DNA from: Viscum album
Taxonomy: Eukaryota; Streptophyta; Magnoliopsida; Santalales; Viscaceae
Assembly (NCBI GenBank): GCA_963277665.1
Contig: OY728142.1
Span: forward strand, 7,826,001 to 7,890,000
DNA: 64,000 nucleotides
Direction: 5' to 3'
Shown here: positions 1-13,095 of the stretch, in pieces
Position numbering within the stretch: position 1 is the first letter of the stretch
How the letters are laid out: each line of letters starts with the position of its first letter
Program-made: the position numbers and the translations under genes
The notes under the pieces: generated by a model
The model's input: only the letters and a program-made list of their open reading frames with translations
Databases searched by the model: none
Told to the model about the DNA's origin: nothing

Positions 1-933
1 AATGAGATAGTAACAGAAATCCATTAACATGGGAATCTACTTACTCTAATAAGTTTAATACTCCTGTATAATGAATTTAGATTTATTAAATACTTTATTA
101 AGAGCCTTTTTCATCTATATTCTATTTTAGATCCTTTTATAATTATTTGAAATCCTTTCATTGAATCATTTTTTCTTATGTTGATCACATAAGGTTGTTC
201 AATTAATTTGTCTAAAATTAATTTGGTGTATTATTCATGGATAAATGATTTATATAATGTCTCCATCATCATTATGTTTTTAAAATTTAATTAATATAAT
301 TTTTAATTATTATATAAAGTTTTATAATCATCGATGAATTGTGTTAATATAAGAACAAATCACATCACTTCATAGAGGTGGTCATCCACACGCATGGATG
401 AGAAACATTATTATTTTCCAATGGATAGAATTTAAATAAGGTAGATGATATATTATACTTATAGAATCAAAATTATTCCATAAATATCCTATATATTTCA
501 TAAATTTTCCCTTTATAACTATCCAAATAAAGTGGTGATGAAAAATTAATTACCATACTATGTGAATATGGAAGGTCGTACGTATACATGACCAATATTT
601 TTATTTTTCGTAGGATATAGAGGAGGTATAAAACGGTAGTATAATAATATTAATAAAATATCAATATAATTGTAATAGTAGAGTAATTATATTAGGTTGA
701 AAAAAAAAATTTATAGGAAGTATAATAACAAATAAAATTTGAAATATTCGAGTTAGATGATTACCGATTCTTCGAGAGACCTAATTTGTATTAAAAATTA
801 ATCCTTATTAGGATTGTATTTGTGAAATACCAATATCTAAAGAATTAATTAACGAAATATAAAATGTTTTGAAATATAGATTGGCTGAGCTAGGCTCAAT
901 GTTTTTGAATAAGGGAGGAGAAGTGGTGCCTTT
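1..933 (-). mobile_element. Left part of a minus-strand long-LTR copy (same family as elements A and C)
   Basis: Two blocks near 359-400 and 531-590 match, in the same orientation, the subrepeats of the minus-strand LTRs of element C (for example near 36120-36520 and 44190-44800): a CATCAC.TTCA.GAGG..GT core followed by ACACACG-like words. At 920-938 the sequence GTGGTGCCTTTTATAA corresponds to the TATA region of the other LTR copies (45126-45136 in C). The match stops at 933 because element B is inserted there, and the remainder resumes at 28515. The LTR continues beyond the left window edge. No coding sequence is seen. Confidence 0.7.
929..933. repeat. Target-site duplication, left copy (CCTTT), of element B
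   Basis: CCTTT here is repeated at 28515-28519 just after the end of B. Joining the flanks with one copy removed gives GTGCCTTTTACAAGTG, which matches the uninterrupted LTR of element C at 45126-45139 (GGCCTTTTATAAGTGG). This reconstruction of the empty site is the main evidence for B's boundaries. Confidence 0.7.
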
Positions 934-1204
934 TATAAAACCATACCCCTTTGAGGTGCGTTATTATTTAAATTTTTGGTGAACCCCATGTAAATGACTT
1001 ATTTAATTATTTTTAAGGGGGGTTTTATGGGTATTTTTAGTTTTCAAGGAACATGGATAGGTGTATGCACAATACATCACCATCCTATAGTGCCACTAAC
1101 TAGCTGGTGGTAATCTAGTATGGGTTGGCCCTATTAGGATCTCCAACCATTAAGTGGGACCTATGTGTATTTTTTAAAGGATAATTTGTTCATTTCCTCT
1201 TCAT

Positions 1205-1300
1205 TATTTAATACCACTCACCCGAATTAATTCCCCAAAACATATAGGCAAGCCTCTTTTCGACCGACCCCCTTCATCCCCTCCTTCTTTGATGTATCTC
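1205..1300 (+). promoter_or_regulatory. Possible LTR promoter: TATTTAATA followed by a C-rich leader
   Basis: TATTTAATA at 1205-1213 is followed by an unusually C-rich stretch (CACTCACCCG, CCGACCCCCTTCATCCCC) in otherwise AT-rich DNA. The TATA plus pyrimidine-rich leader arrangement resembles the clear promoter at 49915-50060 in element A. Positional inference only. Confidence 0.3.
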
Positions 1301-1967
1301 CATCAATCCTTGGTATTTTAGGATCTTGTTTGATGTGAATAATTCATTATGGTAAATCTATCCATACCATAATCTCTTTTATCTCTTCCACTCACTTGAA
1401 AGTCATATTCTATTATATGTTTTTGTAGTTCCTCATACTTTTTAGGATTTTATTTCTACTTTGGTATTTCCCATTCTAAGATGAATCAAAGCTTAACATA
1501 AAACATGTATATTTTCCTATACTTAAGGTAGGTGGTCCCTAAGAAATTTTCCATATCTAAATTAAATCTTCTTAATTTGTTGAGATATCTATTGAGATAT
1601 TTTCTATTATTGACTTTAAATTTCATTCTATGATTGAACCAAGTCCTTAAAATTCTATAGAGATCTTAAAAATGGTTTCTTATTAAAGGGGAAAAGTGCA
1701 GGATCATGTGAACCCTTAGTTAGGAATATTACTCTTGGATGAAATCCTTATAATTGGAAACTTGATTTGGGATTTGAATTTTAATTGGAAATTGTTTTCC
1801 AATAATAAGTGTATTGAAAATAAATTACAATTTTAAAAAGGCCATTTGATTTTTTCAACAAAAATGGTAAATGGAATTGAGACATGTAATTTTTTATACT
1901 TCTTTTATAACACGTAAAAAATATGATATGCCTTGGTTACATTGTATTTTTATAATTTGGTGACTCA

Positions 1968-2110
1968 TGGATCTTTGATTTATAGTTAAACTCGGTGTGA
2001 ACATTGTCTTCAAGTGGATTTTGGGATTGATGATTAAACCTAGGGTGAACATGGACACTGGGTGGATGATGAGATTTATAGTTAAACCCAGGTAGAATCC
2101 ATCATTCGAG
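1968..2110 (+). repeat. Three imperfect 48-bp tandem repeats in the LTR of B
   Basis: Units start at 1968, 2015 and 2063 (47, 48 and 48 bp). Each opens with TGGAT, carries a TTAAAC(T/C)..GGT core, and has a GTGAAC or GTAGAATCC word. They lie in the part of the LTR that the 3' copy has lost. Confidence 0.7.
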
Positions 2111-2928
2111 TGTTTTATATGGCCTATAGGATTGGTATTTTACACTAAAATATTAGTTTAGACCGAGGATGGTTTTAATATCAATTGTTGGGTGCTCTTT
2201 TGGGTTGTAACTATCTATGTGTTGTGCTCAGAGTCATCCAACAATGGTCAAAATTAGTGGGTCTAGCCTCAGGTGTCATCATTGATCCCAGGTTTAGAGT
2301 CTATTTATTCATTTATTATTATAATTATTTAAAGGGTTTATATACATGACACCATCACATGAACTTGTTGTTTTAGACTAGATTACTTGGGGACATCATT
2401 GGTGGTTCCTTACTGGGTCATACTCATCACTTACTTGGGACAACATTTAGTACACAGGAAAATTTCATGGATGCATGTAGGTAAAAGATAAAGTTCCCTA
2501 TTAATGATTCATGGTTGTGTTCTAGGACGAATCTTGGAGATGTGAGTTGGGATATCTATGGGAATATATTTGAGCTTTTTAGTTTTTGGTTTTTACTTTT
2601 TGTACCCTTTTATACCATTGTATATGATTGGTTTCTTTTATAACCATTGGCTATTTTTTTACATCATTTTGGATTTTTTACGGGATATGTTTTGTTTTTG
2701 TAACTTGTATTGATTTTATAATATGGTGTTATTTTATGTAAAATATATCCATTATTTATCACTATTGTTCAACTCTGACCATGATGGAATAGTCTCCCCA
2801 AGGAATCTCCTAGAACCCTTTCTGTAAGCCCAAAACCTGTATCATATGGGGAGTCACACGTGAGGTATAGTAGAAATTCACCAGTTCATGCTTCAATAAA
2901 AAGTTTTGGGTGGTTGGATGTTACAAAT

Positions 2929-2940
2929 TTGCATCAAATA
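2929..2940 (+). other. Degenerate primer-binding site of element B
   Basis: TTTGCATCAAAT starts three bases after the LTR end and agrees at about 9 of 12 positions with TTGGTATCAGAG, the complement of the 3' end of initiator tRNA-Met that Tekay/Del elements use. Element A shows the intact form at 53241. Confidence 0.45.
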
Positions 2941-3233
2941 ATTTTTTTGATTTACTATTTGGGTATGGAAGACATGAGACTGGGAATGTATTAGAAATTG
3001 GTAATGTTCTCATACTTGGGAGTAAATCACCTATGTAAATAGTAATTTCTATGTCACCTTTCATGGGACTATTTTTCATTCTTTGTGTGTTTCATAGTTG
3101 AATAATTTTCACCTCGATCTACAAACTTACACTAATTGAAATTGGGGCTATGGCTCTATCTTTTATTTTGGGATATAAAGACTATGGATATATCCAATAT
3201 ATATCCATTATTATTTTATTGATCATGGTAGTT

Positions 3234-3690
3234 AGACACCCACTCCCCCATTTCTCACTTTACCCAAACATACCATCATTATTTTACTCGTCCATATGAC
3301 CCTACTCCTCCGATGAGACCAACTAACCTCCCAATGATCCTCCTACTCCGACATGACTACCCCAACTCCTTACCAACACAACTCCTATGTGGCCTCCCCA
3401 ATGACCTATGATCTATCTCATATAATGCATCTCTAACACAACTCTAACATGCCCACCCCACCTCCCACGATCCTATTAACTAGATATTTCCATCCAACTA
3501 CAATGATATCCTTCTCTATTGATGTTCTACCCCACCTCCAAGTGACCCTTATCCATAGAAATAGACACCCCACTTTAACAATTTCTCACCCGAACCCAAC
3601 CCTACCCCTAAGATCCTCCTCCCGTGATTTCTGACTAACCCCATTTGGATGACCCTATTGAAATACTATCTTCCCCAATTTATAATGAAA
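3234..3690 (+). repeat. C-rich, T/C-biased patch with short direct repeats
   Basis: Composition shifts abruptly to CCC-rich, almost G-poor sequence. AGACACCCAC near 3234 followed by TTTCTCAC..TACCCAAACA recurs as AGACACCCCAC near 3564 with TTTCTCACCCGAACCCAACC, about 330 bp apart. Words such as CCCAATGATCCTCCTACTCC and CCCAATGACC also recur. It may be an old tandem repeat; an open frame inside it shows no recognisable domain. Confidence 0.45.
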
Positions 3691-4240
3691 AATCCCTACA
3701 TCCTACCCTTCTATTTAATTAAATGTGCATAACTTTTTGGGTTCCAATAAATTTGAATTTTTTCAATCATGTGGATGACTAAAATTATAGGTAACATGAT
3801 ACTTATTTTTGTTTTTTTCACCCCAATATACCACTGTAAATGGATTTCAATTTATGAATATTGATTTTCCTTAATATCTATTATAAAATGTATCTTACTT
3901 TGTTATAGTCTGTATTTTGTTAGATAATCAACTATATTTATTTCATGAACATAAAATTTTATGCTTTTATCTATAAAGGAATGAATTATTATAATCTCAT
4001 TTTTTGTATAATGTGATTTTTACATTTTTTATACATGAATAGGCTATGTCAAATGTATGAATTGGTTATATTTCATATTCTTATATGTTTATATTTATTT
4101 AATTTTATAATGGTGGTTGAAAATATTGTTTTGAATTTTATTTTATTATATAATTATACCCAATATGCAATAGTACCTATATTATATAGTGATTACAGGT
4201 GTAATAATTTTTTAGAAAGCACCACATGATTTTTATATCA

Positions 4241-5605
4241 TTAGTGTTTATTTGATAGAACTTACTAAAAACTGCTTATCAAACATTCCATTTATTATAA
4301 GTTATTTTTAGAAATGTTTTTCATTGATGAATTTTGTTTATATAACTTATTTATGCTTATTTTTCATAATTGATAAACAATTATTATTTTTTAAATAGAT
4401 TAAATATATGATAAGTGTGTAAATAGTTTTTAAAAGTCATAGTAAATAAGTCACTCAATATTTCTATGTTATGTTATTAAACAAATTTCAAAAAGTATAA
4501 TTAATTATTTAAGTACAATTAATTTTTTCATGTCATAAAATACTATAAAATACTATAAATCTTTTGTAAAAATTAATTTTTTTGGTATATGATATCTTCC
4601 ATGAAATTTTTATAGTTTTATATGTCTTTTTGAATGTGATGTTTTACACTAATCCATATTATAGTATTTATTTTTAGTTGTTTGAAAATTCTTCTTTTAT
4701 AGATCTAATGAATTATTATTCTTGACATTGATTTTTTCGTTTATTGGGACAAATGATAGGGTGTTATGTAATTTAAAATATATGGAAGTATTTTTAATGT
4801 AAATGGAGTGTGATATTATTCATAAATAAATATCGGGGATTATTTTTTTAGTAGAGAAGACTATATTTTTTTATGACAACTATAGAATTTTAATTTTGTT
4901 TGTTTTTTGTTGGAAATTTATAATTCTTTTAATATTGTTTATAATTTTATGAATAGTTTAATTTATTTATTTCTTGTGTTAATAATGGCTACTTTAAAAG
5001 GATAGATTATTTAATTTTTAAATTTTTTTTTGTTAAAAATCCATTTTTCATGGAATTTTTTAATGAAATAATATTCTATTATTGAATTATGTAGTGATTT
5101 TTTAATATATAAATGTTTTTGAAGAATATATGTATATGTTTATTAATCTAATTTTTGGGTTGGATTCATTTTACATTCACCCTTGAAATTAATATTAGTA
5201 AATTTAATTCTTTTATTTATGTAATTTTTTTGTTAATTAGATAAAATTACTCTTTGATATTTTTATTATTTTTATGTGAATTTATTCTTTTTAGATTTTC
5301 ATCATTCCTTTTCATTTATTTTTATGTTTATGAAACTTTAAAATAGTGTCCATTTTTTTCCATTTACATTTTTATTATACCCACCTTATGATATTTCTGA
5401 CATTACCTAGAGATTACAAGTATACTAAAAATGATGGGAACTATAGTAATATTTCAATATTGTTTGGGATTATTTGATAAAAAATATTGAAAACTATCTA
5501 CAACACATACCACATATCATAATTTCTTTTGAAGAAGTGTATCATATTGAAAAAAAGTTTTTTCCACTTTTTTAAGAAAATTTTTAGTAAGAGAACAAAC
5601 ACTTA
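4241..5605. mobile_element. Possible hAT-like non-autonomous element (weak)
   Basis: TTAGTGTTTATTTGATAGAA at 4241 is followed by CTTACTAAAAACTGCTT. The reverse complement of 5574-5605 reads TAAGTGTTTGTTCTCTTACT followed by AAAAATTTTCTT. This is an imperfect inverted pair of about 35 bp enclosing 1.4 kb of AT-rich, non-coding DNA. TAGTGTTTG-type ends are common in plant hAT MITEs. No clear 8-bp duplication is visible, so the call is tentative. Confidence 0.2.
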
Positions 5606-6822
5606 ATATTATTTTTTACTAAATATCATATGTGATAAGTTCTCAAGCTGTTTTAAACATTTATAATCAAATAGATTATGAATAGTTATATGACAATATG
5701 ATAGAGAACCATTAATATACTTTAAATATTTCTATTATTGAAGAATAATACAAGTTATAAATCCAGTTATTTTTGTTATTTATACATTAAAGTAGGAATG
5801 TTCTTGACAATGTATGATGGTCATTGTAAGAAGTTATATATTCTCTTACAAAAATACTATTTTTTATATTATTTATATATCCAAGAATGCATGTTATCGA
5901 TGAACTATTAAGATCTATCTAAGTATGTATGTATTAAAACAAGTGTATATGTTATTGTATCGATTTATTTCCTTTCATTACTATTATTTTTTAAATATCT
6001 AAGATTATATGTTCTTGACAATCCCCCATGGCCTATGTGTTGGGGAATCGATAACACTTTAAAGTATTGTTTTTAAACATATCTTAAATGATAGTGTTTA
6101 CTCAAGAGTAGAAAAATCATATTTTATATTTTTATATCTTTCCACAAGTGTTATTTGATTGAAATTTAATTCACATTTTGGTAAAAAAAATATTGGGTTT
6201 TTATATCCACATAACCCATTAACTTACTGACCTTTGATCCTTATAGAAAAAACACTAGATCATCAGATTAAAAATATTATAACACTTCTATAGAAGGTAA
6301 TATCATCATTCTTATTTGAACTCTCCATGTCCCACCAGTTAAACTGAATGGATTTTTCTTTAATGTTCTAGTTTTAGTGATCAGTATTATATGCCTACTC
6401 AGTTTCTCAATCATGGGTGGATTTTTAGAAATCTAGAATGGGTTGACACTCCAGACCAACTTTAGAATGTTTGTGTCTCATTATAGGAAACATGTTTTGG
6501 GACTAAATTTGATAATATAATTCCTGAATAAAATACTCAAAAATAAATAAGGGAAAGAAAAAAATTTCAAATATAAATATGGTAATGTTTTCATAGAATC
6601 ACTCGAGTGATAACTGTTACAACTAATTTTCAATAAGTCCCATAAAAGACTAAAACTCAACCATCTATGCTCCCATTTTTCATTATTTGGTTTTGTGGAT
6701 TTGGAGTGAAATTTGTTCTTAAAATGTTCTTGAATGTTCTAGGTAAATATTGGGACAATAATTTTGGGATCATAAGAACAAAAATGAGATTCTTGGATAC
6801 CCCTATAGATTTTTATGTTTAA

Positions 6823-6842
6823 AATATATATATATATATAAA
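6823..6842. repeat. TA microsatellite
   Basis: A short perfect run of (TA)n lies inside a longer region rich in ATATAT words up to about 7020. Confidence 0.8.
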
Positions 6843-9014
6843 ATTTGAATAAGTATCATGAAATATATATTCCTATTTTTTTGAATATATATACATGTAT
6901 ATATATTGTTTGAATATTTATATTCACATATATATTTTATAAATTCATAAATTTATTAATATTTTGAATATATTAATTTAAACTTACTCTTACGTACTTA
7001 TTTCAAACATATATATTATTATTATTTTTCAAATGTACAAATTTGTTTGTTTCAAAAGCTACCACATCACATGAAAATGCATGGGGGGGATACTAGATAA
7101 TGATTTCAAATTCATTTGATTAAGGTTATTGCCTACAAATTAAGGAACATTATCTCATAATTTTACTAAAATTTCACATTTCAACATAAATGAATGATTT
7201 TTACCAATTACAGGCATGCACACCCTCTTATATTAACTTGTTGAAGTTCCTAAAACTCTAATAAGAACATGTAAAATTATTATATTTTGTAACACCATAA
7301 TTGTATCACCAGGAGATTCAGAATATTTTTCTTGTGGAAATAATAACTCTTTATTCCATCTATATGATACATTACTTCAAAAATTGTATGTTTCCTACAA
7401 TTTTATGTTTTTTCACCGTCCGTGATTTTTTTATGAATTTTAAAAAATCTCCTCATAAAAATCAAAAAGTATATCAGGAATTTCATGTTATGATGCTAAT
7501 GAATCCTTGATTTCAAATTGTATTATATTTATTGCAACATGTGAAAATAACCATGGTCACTCCTATAAAATGTCTCACCTATTTTTTATTATAAATAAAC
7601 ACTAAAAATGATGTCACTTTATTTCCCTACATTTGCAGTATTACATGTAGCATTTTTTATAATAGATATTTTATGTTATCATGGACTGCAGTTGATTTTA
7701 TATTAGTACTGAATCCAATGTGATTGGAAGAAGGTATCACATATATTTTTATTACATTTAAATTCATATTTTAATGTTATTTATAAGTTTCAAATTATCA
7801 TGTTTAGATGCCATGTTTTTTTTAGAATTTTACACATGAAATTTTTAGTCGATTAAAATGACTAATCTTAGGTATTTTTATGATTATAATGCATTATATA
7901 TTAATTTAATTGGTTCAAGGTATCTGTTATTCATTCAATTGGTTTTTTGGTCTATAAATTGTTTTCAATTTACAAATTAATAGTGATTGTTATAATGATA
8001 TAAGTAGTTTTTAGAAACTCTAAAATGTGTGTAATAATAAGTTTTAAAATTATGTTTTTCTATAAATAAAAAATAGGTGACTCAACTTTATTCAAAATTA
8101 TTAATCATTGGAAGAAATTATTATTATAGTGTAGTTACCAATTTAAAGTTTTGGCAATGGTTCTCATATTAACTTAACTGTTGTTTATTTTTTAATGGTA
8201 TTTTAATCCATGTTACCTGGGGTTTTTATGCACCTCATTTAAGAAAGAAATTTATTATGATGAAAAAATATATGTTAATGTATTCTTTCCAATTATTTGT
8301 CATATTTTTAATGTTCACTGATACGATAATTTTGGTTTCCATTAGCGTGTTTATTTTGTGTGGGAAATTTCAAGTGAAATTTTTTCTTTTCGAATGATTA
8401 TATTTTTTATATGAAACATTTATTTGTGAAGTGGGATTATATTATTTTTTCCTTGATAATTTTAATATTGTGTTTTTTAATATTTTAGAATATTATATGT
8501 ATTTAAATGTTTTTATAATTATTTATTTTTAATTCATATAAATTATTTTTAATATTTTATTTAATATAAATCTTTTCGTTGATTCATAGGGTATGATTAA
8601 GAATGAATTTATTCTATTAAAAAGCGTAATAATGGGGATATTATTAAAATAATAGAGATTATTAACTGCTTCCATCCATCAATGTATAGAATTGCGTAGT
8701 CATTAAATTTGTAATTTCTATTTATTTCCTTACATGGTGCTTCTTCAGATGCTAGATCATGAAGAATTGACTGAAGTATTATATCAATGTCATCATTGTA
8801 CATAAAATTATATAATAATTTATTTCACATATAATTTAATTATATTTTGAAAAATAATTCCACCGTACACCTTCGACAATGTATTTTTATTTAGTTATTT
8901 ATGTTTGATGGTTTCTATTTTAAATTTTTTCATGAAAATATTATTTTATATGTCAATTTTAATTCATTTTTTTCGGATTTTATGGTAATATTTTTTGAAA
9001 CTTTATGAATATAA

Positions 9015-9250
9015 AGCCGATATAGTTTATATATTAATTTTGTTTAAATTTTCAACATATAAACAAACATATAAACACTATTTAAATGTAGTTTGAATTA
9101 GTTTAAAAAGTTTCAGATTTAGAAATAGTTTACACATGTATTTATATGTCAATATAGTTTATATTCTTATAATATTATATGTTAATACTATTTATATGTT
9201 CATATAGATTATATATTAATATAGTTTATAACTTTATAGGTCAATACAAT
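9015..9250. repeat. Degenerate AT-rich tandem repeats
   Basis: Words of the form (A/C)TATAGTTTATA and ATGT(C/T)AATA(T/C) recur at intervals of roughly 17-35 bp, for example CGATATAGTTTATATATTAA, GTCAATATAGTTTATATT and TAATATAGTTTATAACTT. Units are too diverged for a clean period. Confidence 0.4.
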
Positions 9251-11563
9251 TTTAATTTTTCATTGATTCGAGAATGAGAAAAGAGGTCAATGATGTATCA
9301 TGACCAGATGTTGGTGTTATGTGTAAAAATATATTTGTTTTATAATCATCCCTAAGATAAAGGTGAGATCATGGACTATTAGGATCCCTATAATAGTAAA
9401 AAAATAGATTCCTTAAAATTTCATTATTCTTTGGTGGGTTATCCTTATTATAATTATTTTAACATTCTAAACCATGATAATGAAGTTCCTATCATTGAAT
9501 CTACTAAGTGATGACCTAGGGACAATGATATTCTTCACAACAGCAAAGTGTTAAATGTTACAGATTACCCTTTACCTATAGTTAAAAAAACTAATGTTAT
9601 TTTTCTATAAAAAATAATTAATTTAACTAAGCTAATATTTAATTTTTTCATTATATTCTTACAGAGATAAATCACATGTAATAAAATTATTTTAAATATT
9701 GTCTGTGTGTTATTTATTATCAATCATTTTTTGAGGCTTAAATGAACCACGATTTTATATTTAAATTTTATTTACTCATTTAAGAGTTTGAGTATAGGTA
9801 CTATTGGTTTTATATTTTTATTCAGTGGTAGTTAAACTCTTTGATAATCTATAAATAGGAAATAGAGTTATTTTACTATATTTTTGTTTTATTACTCTAA
9901 TAATAAAATATTAAAATTGATTGTTTTTATGGTTTTAGGATATATAATTAGTAAAAAATATTTATAAAAATCTTTATAGCTATTGAAGAAGTTATTTTCC
10001 TAGGAGTTGAACTAGTTCTAGAAAAAATTTAATCACCCTTGTTTAATTTACCTTGTTTCCACTATTTCTTATTAATTCATTGTTTTCAAATATAAAACCT
10101 CATTCATTCTATTTCATTCTCAAATTTTTTAAAACTTTCATTCAATGAGATCATTACAATATAAGTAACATATCAAAACAAAGTTTTTAAATCATAGTCC
10201 AAATTATACCTAGGAAAGTCATTATTATTTATCAATTCTCAGGTTTTTATCATCTTTAATCACAATATTCACTCATCAACAATATATATACGACATAGCT
10301 ATAGAATACATAAAATAGCATAAAAAATTCCACTTTGGAATATAATATAGTAAATAATTTATGAAAAGGATATCTATTAAATTTATGCTGAATGAATTAA
10401 TTCATTAAAACATAATCAAGACAAATGAAATAAGTAAATAATTTATAAAATTCCCCTTTAATTTTAAACATAGGTATACATATTAATAAATCATATATAT
10501 ATATTAAAAAATCCATGTAATGAATTTTTTATTAATATCATATTATATTACCTCAGTAGTATCAAAATATTTTGGGCACTATGTCTTTATCTTTGGTTCA
10601 CCTACAATGATTTATCATCTTCCAACACATACAAACATGAAAAAACTAAAATATAATGAAAATACTAAATATTTATAGGGTAAAAATAATTTTCACTATA
10701 TTATAATGGATGAAAATAAAAAATCGCCATTGAATAAATGGATTAAATATCACAATTTCCTCATTACTAATACCTCCCTCGTTTTCAATAATGGGGAATC
10801 GATTCTTTTCATGATTAAATATTTATTATATCTTCATAGAAATTCCTAATCATTCTTTTGTTTATTATAACAAAAAATTATTCCATACTATTTTGTAGGA
10901 AACTTTTATCTTCAAGGATTTTAAAAAGATTACTTTTGGAAATTATGAAATATAATTACTTGGATATAAATTTTGTTTTACTGTGGTGATTTAGTTTAAT
11001 ATTAGTACCCATAAACTAGTAGTCATCAGGAAAAGAATTAAATCAATTAGTTTAGTCATGTTTTACTTAACTTTATTAACCATCAACATTATATTATTAA
11101 TTTGTTTTATATTTAAAACTTATCAATGCTAGATAAAAAACATGGAAATTTTGAGGCCATTAAATAATGTAGCTAAAATAGTCCATGGATTTTGAAATAG
11201 GAAATGAATCTTAAACTGTTCTTATTTAGGTTTATTTAATCCATATTCATATTCAAAATATGGTTTTTTAATGACTATTAAAAAAATGATTGGTAATATC
11301 ATTTAAGTTGTCAATAACAATGTCAATAGACATAAATCCTTAATTTCCCATATATACAATGAAGTTGATATCCCTAATGTTATTTCATATTTTAAATAGA
11401 TTAAAATGTTAAGAAGGTTTTTGTCATAATTATCTCTATAATGAATCCATTATTAATATTTGATATGAGATTTTAAATAGGTTGAGTATGACATAATTTA
11501 TTTTATACAATTTTTTTTAAAACACTTTATATGAAATATATGTGTCAATAATAGTTCATGTAA

Positions 11564-11827
11564 ACCAAAAAGATTTATATAAAATATCGATATAAACTTT
11601 TTATTTTTTCATTAATTAAATGTGTTATCATTTATATTCATTCAATTAATAAGGATTGTTCTTCTCATACCATCAATTTAGGTTTATATTTCAATGAATA
11701 TGTTGATGCTCATGATGATGATGATGCTGGTGGTATTAGAGATTGTGATAATTATATTGGTGTTTCTATAGGATATGATGAGGGACATGATGGTTTTGGT
11801 GATACTGAAATTGAGGAACATTTGTGA
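11564..11827 (+). pseudogene. Open frame with acidic C-terminal tail, unrecognised
   Basis: This frame is open for 87 codons and ends with TGA, but has no obvious start codon, so it would be the last exon or tail of something larger. The C-terminal half is strongly acidic and Gly-rich: a HDDDDAGG run, then GYDEGHDGFGD and the ending EIEEHL. Such tails occur on several plant transposases, but I cannot match a family. It is the cleanest open stretch in the 3-13 kb block, and it stands just before the motif-rich block at 12060-12480, as a terminal coding exon near the end of a DNA transposon would. That reading is inference. Confidence 0.25.
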
Positions 11828-12059
11828 TGTAAATTTTACTCATGGTATATGAATTTAATTTTATTATATAGATTTGTTTTATTTTTATGATATTGATTTT
11901 GAAATTTTATATCGTTTATCTTGGAGATAGTTTGAATTATGGCGATCTATGTTTTATTCTGTTCGATTTTTGTTTCTACAGGGTAGTTTTTTTGTATTCT
12001 AGAGTTGTTTTTTTTGTTTATTTAGGGTATTAGTGCTACTGTAAAAGGAGAAACTGACA

Positions 12060-12480
12060 TTTGTTTTTTAGCGGTTAGAGGATATAACCACCGGTATTTC
12101 TGTAGCTATAAACCTATTCTAATGGGTAAAACAATAGCTATATAGATATTTATATAGGAATTATCCTTGGTTATATGTTTATTTACATGGTAAATGAGTG
12201 GCAGTGAAGAGGATATGACTCTATATTATATCTAGAGGATTGGCCCATGGATATAGGTCTATTTCCATAGGCATACACATAGCTATAATCCTATTGTCTT
12301 GGTTGTGACCATTTCTATAGGTCTATAGCCATAATACTTTCATATGGTTGTAGATATTACCTTATTTCTAGGAAAATATGAAACATGATCCATATTCCCA
12401 TGGATATTAATTATAGACACAGTGTTGTAACCATTATCCATGGACCTTTCTCGTGGCTATAGGTGAATTTTTCAATAGTA
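12060..12480. repeat. Cluster of GCTATAGG/CTATAGGTCTATAG-type words
   Basis: Variants of GCTATA, CTATAGG and GGTCTAT(T/A) recur many times in both orientations, for example TGTAGCTATAAACC, GGATATAGGTCTATTTCC, ACATAGCTATAATCC, TCTATAGGTCTATAGCC and GTGGCTATAGGTG. Clustered short words in both orientations resemble the subterminal binding-site regions of CACTA and related DNA transposons. No matching partner cluster was found on the left side of the block. Confidence 0.4.
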
Positions 12481-13095
12481 TTGAAGTTTATAGTTATTGA
12501 TTCATGGGACTTTACCTATTGGTCCTGTACAATAAGAAATTTTTGTATGGATTCATGAATCCGGAAAGGCATGTTTGGTTACCTATCTTATATTTCTTTT
12601 CTTTGATTGACTGATATACATATACATATAAATCATCCTATGAATAAAAATGGGATTGACCATATAAAGTTCCAACTTTATATTATATTTTGTTTTCCCA
12701 TACAAGGCTATAATCGAACCTTCCTTTCACAATTCACTAAAATTCACCTTGATATAAATTCATATGTAATTGAGATATTAAATAAAGTATTTAATTGAAT
12801 AAACCATCTGTAATAAACCTATAAAATGTTTCTCCTTGTAGTTTGAGAATCATATTCTATTTTGAAATACCTTGGAAATTAAAACCTTGAATTAAAATTT
12901 AAAATGTTGGAATTTTAATCTTATGAGTATGATAACTTGATAAATAATGTAATAAATTCAATTTGAAATTATTTTAGAAAATGTTTTAATAGAAAAGTCG
13001 GGGTATAACATGAAATGTTATGGGCTGTTATTCCTATATTGTCTTACCTTGATCTTTGATAAATGCATATTACATGTATCATTATGCGATCTTGT

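Larger units (their letters stand above)
934..2925 (+). mobile_element. 5' LTR of element B
   Basis: It begins TATAAAACC, probably an altered TGTAACACC, and ends GGATGTTACA. The last 635 bp (2291-2925) align with 27892-28514; shared landmarks are TTTATATACATG, TTGTATATGATTG, TAGTCTCCCCAA and the terminal GGATGTTA. The first 1.36 kb has no counterpart in the shortened 3' LTR, so the exact 5' end rests on the target duplication rather than on LTR-LTR alignment. Confidence 0.65.
2941..13090. other. AT-rich DNA of unclear origin between the primer site and gag of element B
   Basis: A chromovirus normally has only a few hundred bases between primer site and gag, so most of these 10 kb is probably inserted or accumulated sequence. 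I found no convincing terminal repeats for a single inserted element and no domain I can name. Sub-features are listed separately: a C-rich patch (3234-3690), an inverted-repeat pair (4241/5605), a TA microsatellite (6823), degenerate repeats (9015-9250), one open frame (11564-11827) and a motif-rich block (12060-12480). The stretches 5606-6820, 6843-9014, 9251-11563 and 12481-13090 show nothing I can identify. Confidence 0.5.

Noticed and set aside
7301..7510. Plus-strand 69-codon frame
   Set aside because: No recognisable motif; composition is typical of random AT-rich translation.
8609..8803. Minus-strand 64-codon frame beginning MYNDDIDIILQS
   Set aside because: No domain or neighbour supports it, and flanking DNA has stops in all frames.
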